A DNA stretch of 64,000 nucleotides from Ahaetulla prasina (GCF_028640845.1 NC_080542.1:66787064-66851063), one strand, 5' to 3'. Counted from the first letter of the stretch, positions 43,969 through 55,612 are shown. The notes: generated by a model from the sequence alone, not told the origin. A program made the numbers and translations.

Positions 43969-44401
43969 GGTCGAAATAGAAGAACTTCATTAAATCACGT
44001 TTAATTTAGTATCACAATAGAGACCAGCATAAAATCTCTTTATCAAAAGGAGAGAAAACCTGGAAGAAATTTTTAAGAAGGAAACAAACAGAAGTAGCCA
44101 GGACTATCTTCTTAACTTTCCTTAGTAGTTAATATTCCACTACCATCCCATTTCTTAATAAAATTAAGTCCTAAGAAGAAAGGATTTAATGTTGTAATTT
44201 ATTCTTTATTCTCCAGGAAATTTGTACAGAAGCAAATATATTGTATATGATTATACCCATTTTTTGTGATTTCCAAATGCAGAATAGACTTTAAATACAT
44301 TCAACAAGATGCAGTTCCCCTTCATTAAAATTTCAGCAGAAAAAAGGGATTAAGGCATCAGATTCTGAAATCTTCCCAAAAACCTAAAACATAATGTGCA
44401 T
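43969..44401. other. Intronic sequence, no feature recognised
   Basis: AT-rich, between two MITE-A copies. Confidence 0.5.
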
Positions 44402-45014
44402 TAAAAATATTCCTCAACTTACAATTACAATTAGAACCAGAATTTTTATTGCTAAGCAATGTGATTGTTAAATGAGCTGTCACATGAACATGCCTAATTT
44501 TACAACTATTTTGCCATGGTCATTAAGCACATCACATTTAATTGTTGAAAGCTGGCTGGAAAAATTGGAAATGAAAATCATGTGAATCCAGGATGCTATG
44601 ACTGTCATAAATACATACTCTGTGGCTCAGACTGGTAAGACAGTCTGTTATTAACAGCAGCTGCTTGCAATTACTGCAGGTTCAAGCCCCACTAGGCCCA
44701 AGGTTGACTCAGCCTTCCATCCTTTATAAGGTAGGTAAAATGAGGACTCAGATTGTTGGGGGCAATAAGTTGACTTTGTATATAATATACAAATGGATGA
44801 AGACTATTGCTTAACACATTGTAAGCTTCCCCGAGTCTTCAGAGAAGGGCAGATATAAATGCAAATAAATAAAAAAAAATACTGACTGCCAAGCACCCAA
44901 ATCACAAGCACATGACCACATGGATGTTAAAATAGTCAATAAGTGCAAGGACTGAACAAGTCATTACTTTAATGGTCACTAAACAAATGATTGTAAGTCA
45001 AGAACTACCTGTAT
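44402..45014 (+). mobile_element. MITE-A copy interrupted by a SINE
   Basis: The left end is attcctcaacttacaattac and the right end is gattgtaagtcaagaactacctgt, inverted copies of each other. Inner phrases include ttgctaagcaatgtgattg and, after the SINE, gactgccaagcaccc, cacatgaccacatgg and ggtcactaaacaaatg. Confidence 0.78.
44620..44880 (+). mobile_element. tRNA-derived SINE
   Basis: The head is tgtggctcagactggtaagac, the B box ggttcaagccc is at 44679-44689, the body is ccttccatcctttataagg, and the tail is ccgagtcttcagagaaggg with an A-rich end. A short atact flanks both sides. Inserted in MITE-A. Confidence 0.9.
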
Positions 45015-45275
45015 AGATTTCACACATAGTGACACACGCACAATTATAATTATCTGAGCTAAAGTAGAATACTTTTTTGCTAATATTTTTGCTTTTAGTA
45101 AAAAATGAAAATTGGAAAAACAAATCTTTCAAGAATTGTGATGTAGAAAAACAATGAATAAATAATAGTATAGAGACTAGAGTAAAATAAAACTCTAGAT
45201 CTGAAGAGGTCATTATATTAAATTAATCATTCCAAAAGTATGGGAAAACTTCTGTGACTTCCCTGTTCCTTTGAA

Positions 45276-45396
45276 CAGCATTCTATTTATTTATTTATTT
45301 TATTTATTTATTTTGTCACAACAATATATATAAGCATCACACAAAAAGATTATATAGTATATAAACATATATATGAGGAAATATAAGGAGGTATAA

Positions 45397-45429
<33 letters not shown>

Positions 45430-45600
45430 TATATAGATATATAGATATATAGATATATAGATATATATATGAAGAAAAGAAGAAAAACAATAGGACAGGA
45501 ACGGTAGGCACGTTTGTGCTCTTATGCACGCCCCTTATGGTCCTCTTAGGAATGGGGTGAGGTCAATAGTAGAAAGTTTTTGGTTAAATTCTCCTGAATT
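45276..45600 (-). mobile_element. LINE 3' fragment, antisense, with AT-rich microsatellite
   Basis: A TTTA repeat (45276-45313) leads into gtcacaacaatatatataagc, (AT)n and (ATAG/ATATAG)n at 45398-45470, then ggacaggaacggtaggcac and gcacgccccttatgg. I recognise this as a widespread squamate CR1-like antisense sequence. Homology fades after about 45560. No coding part is readable. Confidence 0.55.
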
Positions 45601-46105
45601 CTCTGTGATCCCAACTCTGTTACCCTTTAGAAGACGTGAAGACCTGTTCTTAGCAGATCCTGATGCATGTAATTTTTACTTTGATGTATCTATCAAATGT
45701 TGCAAAATTGTTGTACATTTGTTTCAACATGGTTTGTACTAGGGTGTGGATGCATGTGTTATATTTTTGAAGTCAGAAATATCAGGTGATTGCCAAATTG
45801 CTTAGCCGTGCATGAATAGCATACCACTGGGCAGTCTTTTTAAACTCTTGAAGGTTATGATTTTGTGGCTAAAAATTATTAGTGGTCTATTTCAACTGTA
45901 TTTAGGAAATACTTTCCCTCTTAGCCCTTAATTATATTTTTCAATTGAGTCTGTCCATTGAATTTGCTTTTGACATTTGATTGTTCAATTTATTTTTAGT
46001 CTGCATTTCTATACATAGCTACATGAATATAGTCCACAGGACTCTGGGGGACTTACAGAAATGTTTCATCATAACACTGAATTGCAACCTATATATTCCA
46101 TTTTT
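45601..46105. other. AT-rich intronic sequence
   Basis: No confident feature. A weak antisense LINE-tail resemblance is seen near 46010-46065. Confidence 0.4.
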
Positions 46106-46245
46106 ATGCTATAAGTAGCAATAGTAATAGCACTCAGACTTACAGCCCTCTCTAAGTGGTTGTCAGTATATTGCCCCCAACAATCTAGGTTCTTATTTTA
46201 TTGAGCTTGAAAGGATGGAAGGCTGAATCAACCTTGAGCCAGTGA
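46106..46245 (-). mobile_element. SINE fragment, antisense
   Basis: It contains gcaatagtaatagcactcag, ttacagccctctctaagtgg, ttgcccccaacaatctaggt and aaggatggaaggctgaatc. This is the same type as 33902-34031. Confidence 0.72.
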
Positions 46246-46744
46246 GAAAACAAAGTAATAAGAACATACCCAAAAGAAGACAATCATTTCATATGCTCTA
46301 TTCCCCAAAAATGAGATTGAAGAAAAATAAAAGCTTCATGACTTGAAAATGTTAAGGTATCAGAGAAAACACCAAAAATGCATCAATGCAAAGAGATTAT
46401 GCTATTAGAATATGAGCAGCATGCAATTATCAAAAAGATTTAATAGAACCAGAAATGAAGAAAATTATTTTCTCCTTCAATGCATTATCTGCATTTTACT
46501 GAGCATATTCTACAGTAGCAATTACTCAAATTAACTTATTGTTTTCAGACAAGAAAAAGAATGAGAAAGTCTTGTGTAGCATAACAATCCAAAACATTTT
46601 TATTATAACATTATTCTGTATATGGATATCTTGAAGGGTAACATTTAATTAGAAAGTCATTTTTCAATAGTTTTATTTTTATTTATCAAAGAAATGCTTT
46701 TATTTATTCTCAATAAAATGCAATATTTTTGGTTTTGGTGTTGG
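46246..46744. other. AT-rich intronic sequence
   Basis: Nothing recognised. Confidence 0.5.
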
Positions 46745-46820
46745 CAGAAAATGATTTATGATCTCTTATTGCTTGTATGTATACTGAGAGCTTATGAACC
46801 AATCACACTTGGCCAATAAA
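46745..46820 (+). mobile_element. 3' tail of a LINE that ends in an ATTCT microsatellite
   Basis: It reads tgtatactgagagcttatga, then ccaatcacacttggccaataaag, and passes directly into (ATTCT)n. Tethering of this pentanucleotide to a CR1-type LINE tail is a known trait of snake genomes. Confidence 0.7.
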
Positions 46821-46897
46821 GAATTCTATTCTATTCTATTCTATTCTATTCTATTCTATTCTATTCTATTCTATTCTATTCTATTCTATTCTATTCT
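46821..46897 (+). repeat. (ATTCT)n microsatellite, left part
   Basis: About 15 uninterrupted units. The repeat resumes at 47640-47684 after a CR1 insertion, changing to (ATTCC)n. Confidence 0.95.
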
Positions 46898-47637
46898 ATT
46901 TATTTATTTTATTAAATTTTTATACCGCCCTTCTCCCGAAGGACTCAGGGCGGTGTACAGCCAAGATAAAACACGAAATATATACAAGTTAAAACATTTA
47001 AAACCTAGCAAATTACAAAAAGGCTGAATATTAAAATTTAGTTTTAAAATTTTAAAAATATTAATAAAACCCCAAATTAAAATTTGACACTATTATGCCA
47101 GTCCCGCTTGAATAAATAGGTGTGTTTTGAGCTCACGACGGAAGGTCCGAAGATCAGGCACTTGACGTAAGCCAGGGAGAAGTTCGTTCCAGAGCGTCGC
47201 TGCCCCCCACAGAGAAGGCCCTGCTCCTGGGGGCCGCCAGCCGACACTGTTTGGCGGACGGCACCCTGAGGAGACCCTCTCTGTGAGAGCGTACGGGTCG
47301 GTGGGAGGCATAAGGTAACAGCAGGCGGTCTCGTAAGTACCCGGGTCCTAAGCCATGGAGCGCTTTAAAGGTGGTAACCAAAATCTTGAAGCGCACCCGG
47401 AAAACCACAGGAAGCCAGTGCAGGCTACAGAGTAGTGGTGTTACGTGGGAGCCACGAGCGGCTCCCGTTACCACTCGCGCAGCCGCATTCTGGACTAACT
47501 GTAGCCTCCGGGTGCACCTCAAGGGCAGCCCCATGTAGAGAGCCTTGCAGTAATCCAACCTAGATGTAACCAGAGCATGAGTGACCGTGCATAAGGCATC
47601 CCGGTCAAGGAACTGGCGGACCAAGCGAACTTGGTAA
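46898..47637 (-). mobile_element. CR1-type LINE, 5'-truncated, inserted in the microsatellite
   Basis: On the minus strand it has the C-terminal RT region in two frames (47154-47624 and 47093-47311), including THALVTSRLDYCKALYMGLP, LQLVQNAAARVVTGAARGS and the terminal LRTFRRELKTHLFI. A 3' UTR and the stem-loop tail follow (gccctgagtccttcgggag in reverse). It is better preserved than the copy at 1-1002. One frameshift near 47200 separates the frames. Confidence 0.9.
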
Positions 47638-47684
47638 AAAACTATTCTATTCTATTCCATTCCATTCCATTCCATTCCATTCTT
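47638..47684 (+). repeat. (ATTCT)n then (ATTCC)n microsatellite, right part
   Basis: Continuation of the array on the far side of the CR1. Confidence 0.9.
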
Positions 47685-48002
47685 AGCAATGCTTTTCCTT
47701 CCTTTAAAAGCTTGGATTTCAGATTTCCTAAATTATGTTAAAGAGTTACACTATTTCATTGACTTTTTAAACAGAAAGATTATTGTCCTTTTACAGCACA
47801 GGTGTTATTAATAGAGAGCAAAGATTTTGTTTATAATGAAGTATCTTCTCTGGCTTGCAGCTAAAGAGTGATATTATTAAAGTTTTCATTTCTGACTAAT
47901 TTGCTGGGGAAGAGCAATTCAGAGCATGGCAATATGACATTTAAACTGTTTTCAAACCAATAAAGTGGGAAATATTGAAAGTGCCTGGATCCTTTCTTAT
48001 TT

Positions 48003-48155
48003 CTATAGGTAAAGGTAAAGGTTCCCCTCGCACATATGTGCTAGTCGTTGCCGACTCTAAGGGACGGTGCTCATCTCCGTTTCAAAGCTGAAGAGCTAGT
48101 GCTATCCGAAGACGTTTCTGTGGTCATGTGGCTGGCATGACTCAACGCCAAAGGC
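48003..48155 (-). mobile_element. Squamate SINE fragment (ggtaaaggttcccctcgcac type)
   Basis: It matches the copy at 30556-30800 (aggttcccctcgcacatatg, gctcatctccgtttcaaagc, tgtggtcatgtggctggcatg) but ends earlier. The leading ggtaaa is duplicated. Confidence 0.72.
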
Positions 48156-50246
48156 ATTTTATAGTATGTTCCAATTTTAGTTTCTGTTACCACAGTGCAA
48201 AGTCTTTGAAAGAGATACTTCGCAAAATATATTAAAGGAGCATAGTATTCCTTTAGGTATTATGTGTCATAAACCTATGGTAGCAAGGTTTTCCCCAGAT
48301 GTCTGGAGAGCGTATATTAGCCCTACACGATGCTTCAAATTCAGTTCCAAAAAGATACACAACAAAAAGATTGTGTAGGGGCTCAAACAGACCACCTTTT
48401 CTAAATGAAATCTGATGTGTTGCATGCTTGGATAAAAATGATCTGGAAGAGGTACTTTACATTTCATCTAAGATCAGTAACTCTGCTATCGCTGAAGATC
48501 ATTCCTGCCTCCCTTCCACCTCTGGGCTTTTGCTTTACACAGAAAAAAGTGTCATTGCTTAATGAATCTGGAATTAAAACAATGCAACTCTTAAGAGCTA
48601 CTGAACTTTGCTGGCATAACTTGGGGAAAATGTCATGAGGACAAGTATATATGCAGATAATGGGAGAAAACTTTCAAAGTAATTGTATCACAGCTCCTTT
48701 AATGCTTTGAGAAGAGATGCATCAGGCATCCCAATATGCTTTACAAAGTATTTCATTCAAACATTTTTCAGTCTTCATGTTTATGTTAATCACTTAATTT
48801 GATCTTCTGCTTGAATAAAAAAGTGAGGACAAAGAATAAGGATGAGTCTTTGTGACAAATCAGCAGCAAAGAAAAACTCAGCAAGTAAAAAAAAAAAAGA
48901 TAACACTTTGTTTAATTCAGAGATTAAAATATTTAGAAAAAGAGCACTATATTAGTTTTAACAAACACATGATAATTTAGAAATATGATGCGGCTAAAAT
49001 GTGTACGTTGCAATAGGAATCAATCCAGCTTGACGTATGTCAAAATATATATAGCATGCACACTATCATGGCAGATTTATGTACTGGGATGACTAAGAAT
49101 CAAAACAATGCTGCATACATACAAAACTCATATGTATGAAATTGACAGGTGGCAGTTACAGGGTTGAAGCTGCCAGAGATTGAATACATCTAGGCCTAGG
49201 GCTAGTTGTTTTTTAAAGGAAGTTTAATGAAAAGGTGAGCAATCTTTAAGATCTTAAGGTTTAAATGGATCTAAGTTTAAATATCTGTATATGCCATATT
49301 GGAAGATGTATTCCTGTACACAAGCTACATTCTTATTCTGATTCACATGATCTTCCACTTACATTCAGGTGTTTTAGTAGTATTAAAAATAATGAATATA
49401 CTGGGCATAGATTTCCCTGGAACATAATGTGTCACAACTGTAAACTTTATTATTCAAAAAAAGACAATCACAGTGATCTTATTAACATTTGAACAGACGA
49501 TGTTTTTTTAATTCAAAATATATAAACTGAAACAACCTTTAGTTAGAAATAAGGCAATGTATGCAGTTACACTGAAAACATACTGCTCTTACAAGTGAAG
49601 TACTCAATTATTGCCAATACCCATACTCATTGCAGCCCCCTCAAAACTTGTTCACAAGAATTGATTCACTCTTCACAACAACGTAGGATGTTGTGTGGAG
49701 CACTTGAAGAGGAGGTGGAAGAGAAGAAATTGGCTAAAATCAGATGGCTCGTAATATTTTTATTAGTGAAAAATTCTCATTGGATACAGCCCAGAAAGTG
49801 AAAACAGACCATCATTCCAGAATGAAAGTAATCTGAGCAAACACTCTGCCCACAAACAAATGTCTTAGGAATAATGCTAATGTGTGACAGAATCTTTTTA
49901 ATACATTTTCAAAGATATAGATTTAATTTCAACAGTCAAATTACCTCCCTGTTACCAAAAGTATTTCTTTAGTACAGCTACAAATATGGTTCTGGTTAAA
50001 CAAAATGTGAAGTTAGTGGGAGCTTCAAGGGAACGCCCACAGAAAAGATAGAAGAGAGAAGAAGTTCATTGTAATTCTAAATTCCCTAGCCCTGTTTCAA
50101 CAAATCCAAATATCCTGAACTGAGCATGTGTACCAGGTCTTTAAATAGTGTGTACCAGTTCTGGGCTATGGCACATTCCATTATGAATGGTTATGATTTA
50201 TAATGGAATGACATGGATGGGTTTTTAAAATCAGAAAAACACACTG
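48156..50246. other. Intronic sequence, no feature recognised
   Basis: AT-rich HECW1 intron without recognisable repeats. Small ORFs are unremarkable. Confidence 0.5.
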
Positions 50247-50248
50247 AC

Positions 50249-50306
50249 CTTAACACTACACAGGTGGAGCAGCATAATGACTCGCCAATTGTAAGTGCAT
50301 CAATTC
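50249..50306 (-). CDS. HECW1: HECW1 start-codon exon
   Basis: The exon is 58 nt on the minus strand. The acceptor is cttttctccag at 50307-50308 and the donor is gtcagtgt at 50247-50248. The first 31 nt are 5' UTR. The ATG at 50273-50275 opens MLLHLCSVK, which then splices in phase 0 to NLYQN in the exon at 28513-28837. As I recall it, human HECW1 begins with the same nine residues and continues the same way, so the call is firm even though only 27 nt are coding. The ATG has A at -3. At least one more upstream noncoding exon must exist beyond 50306. Confidence 0.95.
50256..50300 (-). promoter_or_regulatory. HECW1: Upstream ORF overlapping the HECW1 start
   Basis: An ATG at 50298-50300, in the 5' UTR of the start exon, opens a 14-codon ORF (MHLQLASHYAAPPV) that ends in TAG at 50256. 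It overlaps the HECW1 ATG in another frame. Its context is weak (T at -3), so leaky scanning to the main start is expected. It could lower translation of HECW1; this is inference. Confidence 0.6.
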
Positions 50307-52423
50307 CTGGAGAAAAGTTCAATGAGGTTAACTTAGTATGTATCCCAAAATAACACAGAAATATAAAAAAATAGACATGAAGATATATATTTATACTTTT
50401 TGTTCTGGCCCAAAATGTATTTTGCTATGCCAAATAAATTTATATTTAGGTTCTATGAAAAATTATTCAATTTATTTTTAACATTTTCCTCTTAAGCTAT
50501 TGCTGCATAATTCAATGACAAACCAATAAAATTGCATTATTAAGAATACAATAACTTGAAGTAGATTGAAAAAATAAAATTATAATTCATGAAGTTGGAC
50601 AAAGTTTGGTAAAACATGGGGGTTATCTGAAGTATTATCAGTTACAGATTTAAAAAAGATGTTACACAAAGAAAAACTTGAGAGAATTATCATGCAATTT
50701 ACTTTAATTCTATATTTCTTAATATTTGTATTTAATTAAAATTAATATTGCTGAAACAATTTCTGTCTCTTCTTAACTGGTTTTATAAGGGAATATGGGT
50801 ATAATGACTGTACTCTCGAAAAATAAAAAAAATGTAATATTTGGGAGATAAGATATTCAAAACTGAAAAGGAGGGAATCTTAATTTTTACTTACAGAGTG
50901 AGTAAGATTTTTATCTTCTCTTTTTTGGTAAGAGCCTTGTCACCACTTTAGGTGATAATTCAGCTCTTAAAAGAAAAAGAAAAAACCCTGCTGCTCTCCT
51001 GAGCCCCAATTCCCATGGGAGCAATATAATATAATATAATGAAGTGGATCATTCGAAGACTTTAATGCACTTGTTATAGTCACGCCTTCATTTCATTTAC
51101 TCTTGTATGTTGCTTATAAAGAACAAAGAACAACACTTGTCATCTTGTGGACTTTCCTCCAAATATCAGTATATAAAATCCAGAATTCCTTTTGGATTTC
51201 TGGCTTTCCTCTGAGCATCAAATCAGAAAATATTGCTGATGATAATTAATACCAAAATAAAAATAAGCACAAAGATAACAAGTACAGTTAATGTGTCTTA
51301 ACTACTTAGTGGATAAAGTGGATATTTGATAAATTTTGAAATTAAAATGGCAAAAGGAAAATGGGATAAAGAACTTCAGTGCAGACCTATTTCTAATGGA
51401 TTCTGAAAGAATCTTCTAAGTATATATGGTCCAATAATTGTTTTTAGCATCTTCTAATCTATTGTTTTTCAGATGTATCCTTGCATTTATTTCCTGACTG
51501 TCTCCATGTACACACAGATACACAATCCAATTGCTTAAACTTCAGTGAGAGTGAAATTATAAATGAATCTTCTCATGGCTCAGTCTCCCTGCCCTTCCCC
51601 ATTGCTTTTCTCAACTTTTATGGAGTCTGAGCTTTTCACCTACCACTGCATAATCTCAGTGTTCATGCTCAGTGTTCATGCTTGCCACAAGTCTAATGTC
51701 CATATTTCATGGAATTTTTCCATAATTGCTTGAATCAACCCAGAATAAAGGCTTAAAATAAAGTTTTAGATATATGAATACAGATGTACTGTATTATGGA
51801 GAGGCAGAAAAAAGACACATACATATAAAAATAATAGATATGTGAGGAAACTACGAATACATAAAAATAAAATTATATGCAAAAATAAAATGAAATGGTA
51901 CAGGGAAGATGGTGACCCTTATATTACCTCATAAGTGTATCAGTGTACTTCTGTTAACTTACGTAAATTATTGCCTTGCAATCTGAGGAAGAAAAAGCAG
52001 CAAGTCTTGGTACTGCTCTAGAGACATCAATATTGTTTACTCTCATTTCCAGAGTTAAGGGAAAATGGACAAATTTAAAAGACTTACAAATTTGTGAGAA
52101 TTCGTAATAATTATACTGAATTTGTTCATAAGAATTTGTTCATCATATTAAGGCAGATAATAGTGGGAAAAATCCTACCATTACATTTAGGGCCAAAAGA
52201 GATATTAAAATACTGGTACTATTTTATTCAAGACTTTTGACTAATTTTTTATTTCATTAAACAAATCCACAATTGAGAATCATAGTAAAACAGTAAGTAA
52301 ATAGGATTGCTGTTGTAAGTACGTCATAATATATAAAGTAATAATAAAGCTACAAATTATTAGAAAGAACAATGAAAGAATTAGATTCTATAAAGGTTAC
52401 AACAGAAAAAGCCAAAGCTACAA
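50307..52423. other. HECW1 5' intron, no feature recognised
   Basis: AT-rich intron upstream of the start-codon exon. A short aatat repeat occurs near 51025-51040. No noncoding first exon could be identified. Confidence 0.5.
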
Positions 52424-53099
52424 CTCACGCCCTCGTGACGTCTCGTCTGGATTACTGCAATGCTCTCTACATGGGGCTCCCCTTGAGGGGCATCCGGAGG
52501 CTTCAGTTAGTCCAGAATGCAGCTGCGCGGGTGATAGAGGGAGCCCCTCGTGGCTCCCGCGTGACACCTATCCTGCGCAGGCTGCACTGGCTACCTGTGG
52601 CCTTCCGGGTGCGCTTCAAGGTTTTGGTGAACGTCTTTAAAGCGTTCCATGGCATAGGGCCGGGTTATCTACGGGACCGCCTACTGCTACCGAATACCTC
52701 TCACCGACCCGTGCGCTCTCACAGAGAGGGACTCCTCAGGGTGCCATCGGCGCGACAGTGTCGTCTGGCGACGCCCAGGGGAAGGGCCTTCTCTGTGGGG
52801 GCTCCCGCCCTCTGGAATGAACTCCCCCCAGGACTCCGTCAACTTCCGGACCTCCGAACCTTTCGTCGCGAGCTTAAAACTCACTTATTCATCTGCGCAG
52901 GACTGGGTTAGTTTTTTAATTAATGGGTTTTTAACGAGTTTTTATTATTTATTCTAAATTTTAATTCCGGCCAATTGAATAAGTTTTTTAATTGTATTTA
53001 TTATTGTATTTTTATCTGGCTGTGAACCGCCCTGAGTCCTTCGGGAGAAGGGCGGTATAAAAATTTAAATAATAAATAAATAAATAAATAAATAAATAA
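52424..53099 (+). mobile_element. CR1-type LINE, 5'-truncated
   Basis: The best-preserved CR1 copy. RT C-terminus is open from 52424 to 52911: THALVTSRLDYCNALYMGLP, LQLVQNAAARVIEGAPRGS, LRRLHWLPVAF, SHREGLLRVPSARQC and LRTFRRELKTHLFI. An AT-rich 3' UTR follows, then the stem-loop tail ccgccctgagtccttcgggag at 53028-53048 and AAATA repeats to 53099. The high CpG content and intact frame indicate a relatively young insertion. Only the last part of ORF2 is present, so it cannot move on its own. Confidence 0.92.
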
Positions 53100-53497
53100 G
53101 AAACATTTCTTTAAATTTTAAATAACAGTAGAGCAAAAGTAGCAACTTGATTGTTTACAGCTGAAAACACAAGAAAATTCAATTTTTCAAGGTCAAAGCT
53201 CTTCATTTCATCAATAACTTGCCTTTAAACTCATTATAAATGGGCAGTGGAGGACATAACGGATAATAACCTGAGCTTGATCAACACTACAAGGTAGAGA
53301 GAGACTCTTCAACAGGGAACTTATAAAAAACTCCTTTTGAGATATTTGGAAGGCATGGTCTGCAGGGGGAAGGAATGTTAAAGACCTTATGTTAATCAAG
53401 TACTGGGAGAGACTTCCATGTTTTTTTATACTGATAATACCAAAATGAAAATATGGATTGCTGTACTATGTGGCATTTTTGTCAAAAGGCCGATCCC

Positions 53498-54057
53498 CAG
53501 GGGTGAAATCCTACCGGTTCAGACCAGTTTGGCCAAACCACTAGGGATTATGGCCATCAGTTCGCTGAACCAGTAGTAATTACCCCCCCTTGGCCCCACC
53601 CACGTCCAGCCGGTCACCACTCACCTCTTCTGGCCGCTTGATATTCCACAGAATTCAATATTAAATGCAGCAGAGAGAATGCTAACTTTTCTCCCTCCAT
53701 TCACAACAAAGCTGCTGCAGCCTGTCCCTTTTAGATAGTCCCCAGGAGGGAGGGGGATGGGGGGAGCAGCTGGAATGGAGTAGTTTTTGTGAAAGGCAGG
53801 AAAATGGGGAAGGGGATTTTCCTGCCTGTCATCCATTCCTCAATCTCAGCACAGACTGAGGGAAGGATGGTAGGCAGGAATATTCCCCTTCCCATTTTCC
53901 TGCCATTCATGACAAGGAGTGGCTGGAGGGGAGGGCCAATGAGGAGCCCCTTGATGTAAGTGATGTTGAGTTGGCCATGCTCACCCAGTCACATGACCTC
54001 CCCCCAACAAGTCACGCCCACAGAGCCAGTAGGGGAATTTTTTTAATTTTACCCCTG
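53498..54057. mobile_element. 560-bp hAT-like MITE (CAGGGGTGAAAT ends)
   Basis: The left end is caggggtgaaatcctaccgg and the right end in reverse is caggggtaaaattaaaaaaa. The flanks ccgatccc (53490-53497) and ccaatccc (54058-54065) are an 8-bp duplication with one mismatch. ORFs inside are not coding. Confidence 0.87.
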
Positions 54058-54065
54058 CCAATCCC

Positions 54066-54840
54066 CTATATTTTATTTGTTCCAAGATCTAAGTTCTCCC
54101 AAAGGGAGTAGGGAATACATTTATAAAAAGGATTAAAAAGGGTGAGCAATTAATTTTTCCAAGGGGCCACATGCAAAATTGGAACTGTTATGGAGATCTG
54201 AACAATAGGGCAACCATCAAGGCCAGACAGGGACAGCCAAAGGACTGGATATGGGCTGCAGGCTATAGAATGCCAAGTTCATTGATTCCTAGTTGTGTAA
54301 CAGAGAAAGCAGAGTTTGGCAAGATGGGAATCTTGAACCTTGTTTCTTACAGTGCCTCAAAAATGTAAGATATATCTTAACTATAATGTCAACCATCCAG
54401 AAATAATACTGTTTTTATATCTCATGACAAATAGCCAAATTTTACCACATATCTTTAAACTTTTGAACTTGCAATACTTATTATTCATATCTTGAATTTA
54501 ATTTACAATCACTTTCTGTTTAGTGTTAAAATCACAGCATATTATGTTTTCTTGCTCGATCCTCCTGTAGATTAAAAGAAAACTTAAGCATTTTGTTTCT
54601 TTCATATTTTAGAAGGATTAGCAAATATATACTGCTATAGCAACTGATGTTCCTAACTAAATGTGGTCATAATTTATGAACAATTGTTTAAATGATTCTA
54701 AACTATGATCCCACATCTGCTCCAAAGCCTTCAAATTCTACTGCTGGAACATATATTTCATGAGGGCTCTTTTTTTAAAAAAAGTAATTAAGCATATACA
54801 GATAAGATATATTAGGAGATGTATGTATATGTAGGTCTTT
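54066..54840. other. AT-rich intronic sequence
   Basis: No feature recognised. Confidence 0.5.
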
Positions 54841-54925
54841 GGTTATATATGTGTATATATATGTATATATGTATGTATGTATGTATGTGTGTGTGTGTGT
54901 GTGTGTGTATACACACACACACAGA
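54841..54925 (+). repeat. Compound microsatellite (TATATG/TATG/TG then CA)
   Basis: ATATG units pass through TATG repeats to (TG)n, then a central tata and (CA)n. The TG and CA halves form a self-complementary sequence around 54885-54923. Confidence 0.93.
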
Positions 54926-55454
54926 GTTAAATTTTTGGAATTTCTATAATCAGATAACCTAGGCAATATATGTTTATAAAATAGTTGCTAAAAACTGTTC
55001 TTAACAGGTTTTAAATAGGATATTTTGCTTGTACATTAAAAAAATAAGTGAGATTTTCTTATAAGAAGAAACAATGAAAATTGCAGTTAATCCTTTCTCA
55101 ATTGGAAAAAACAGCGGACTGATTTTTTACTTATCCACTATGATTAAAAACTATGATTGCCAATAAGTTATATTCATTTCAAAACTGAATTAACCCCCAA
55201 TATAGGTGGATATAACTATATGCAAATAAAAATAATCCATGTTTGTCTCCCTGGTTTACAAATACTAAAACAATAAAAATAAGAATGCAAAAAAGTAGGT
55301 ATGGATTGGATTGGATTGAATATGGTTAATTCGCATGCCTGCTGAAGCAAAACCATCCCTAGCTAACTTTTTTTTTTTACATTTAAAAAAAATAATAATG
55401 AAAACTGCTGAAATAGTTTGGTGCAGTTTAGTAAAAATGCAGCTTTTCACTAAA

Positions 55455-55612
55455 TCCAATTTACCTGATACTGGCATAATATCAAAATCTGTGGAACCGT
55501 CCCAAGAGTTGGATTCATCCTCCAAGTCAGCAAGAACAGCTGGCAGCTTTGTTGGATCAGCAGGGAGGAGGATCAGCTTATCATCGAAGGTGATTTTAAT
55601 CCAAATAATTTC
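55455..55612 (-). other. Exon-like open segment of unknown origin
   Basis: The minus-strand frame reads WIKITFDDKLILLPADPTKL, then PAVLADLEDESNSWDGSTDF and DIMPVSG. At the end is cag followed by gtaaat (55459-55464), a good splice donor. The composition looks protein-coding rather than repeat-like and I do not recognise the family. No acceptor is visible; the upstream side runs into a BovB fragment. It could be a decayed exon, part of a retrogene, or an unknown transposon ORF. It has the same orientation as HECW1. Confidence 0.35.

Larger units (their letters stand above)
28838..50248 (-). other. HECW1: HECW1 intron between the first and second coding exons
   Basis: A 21.4-kb phase-0 intron, gtcagtgt at 50248 to the cag at 28838-28840. 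It is packed with SINEs, LINE fragments, TIR elements and an inverted L1, listed separately. Confidence 0.9.
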
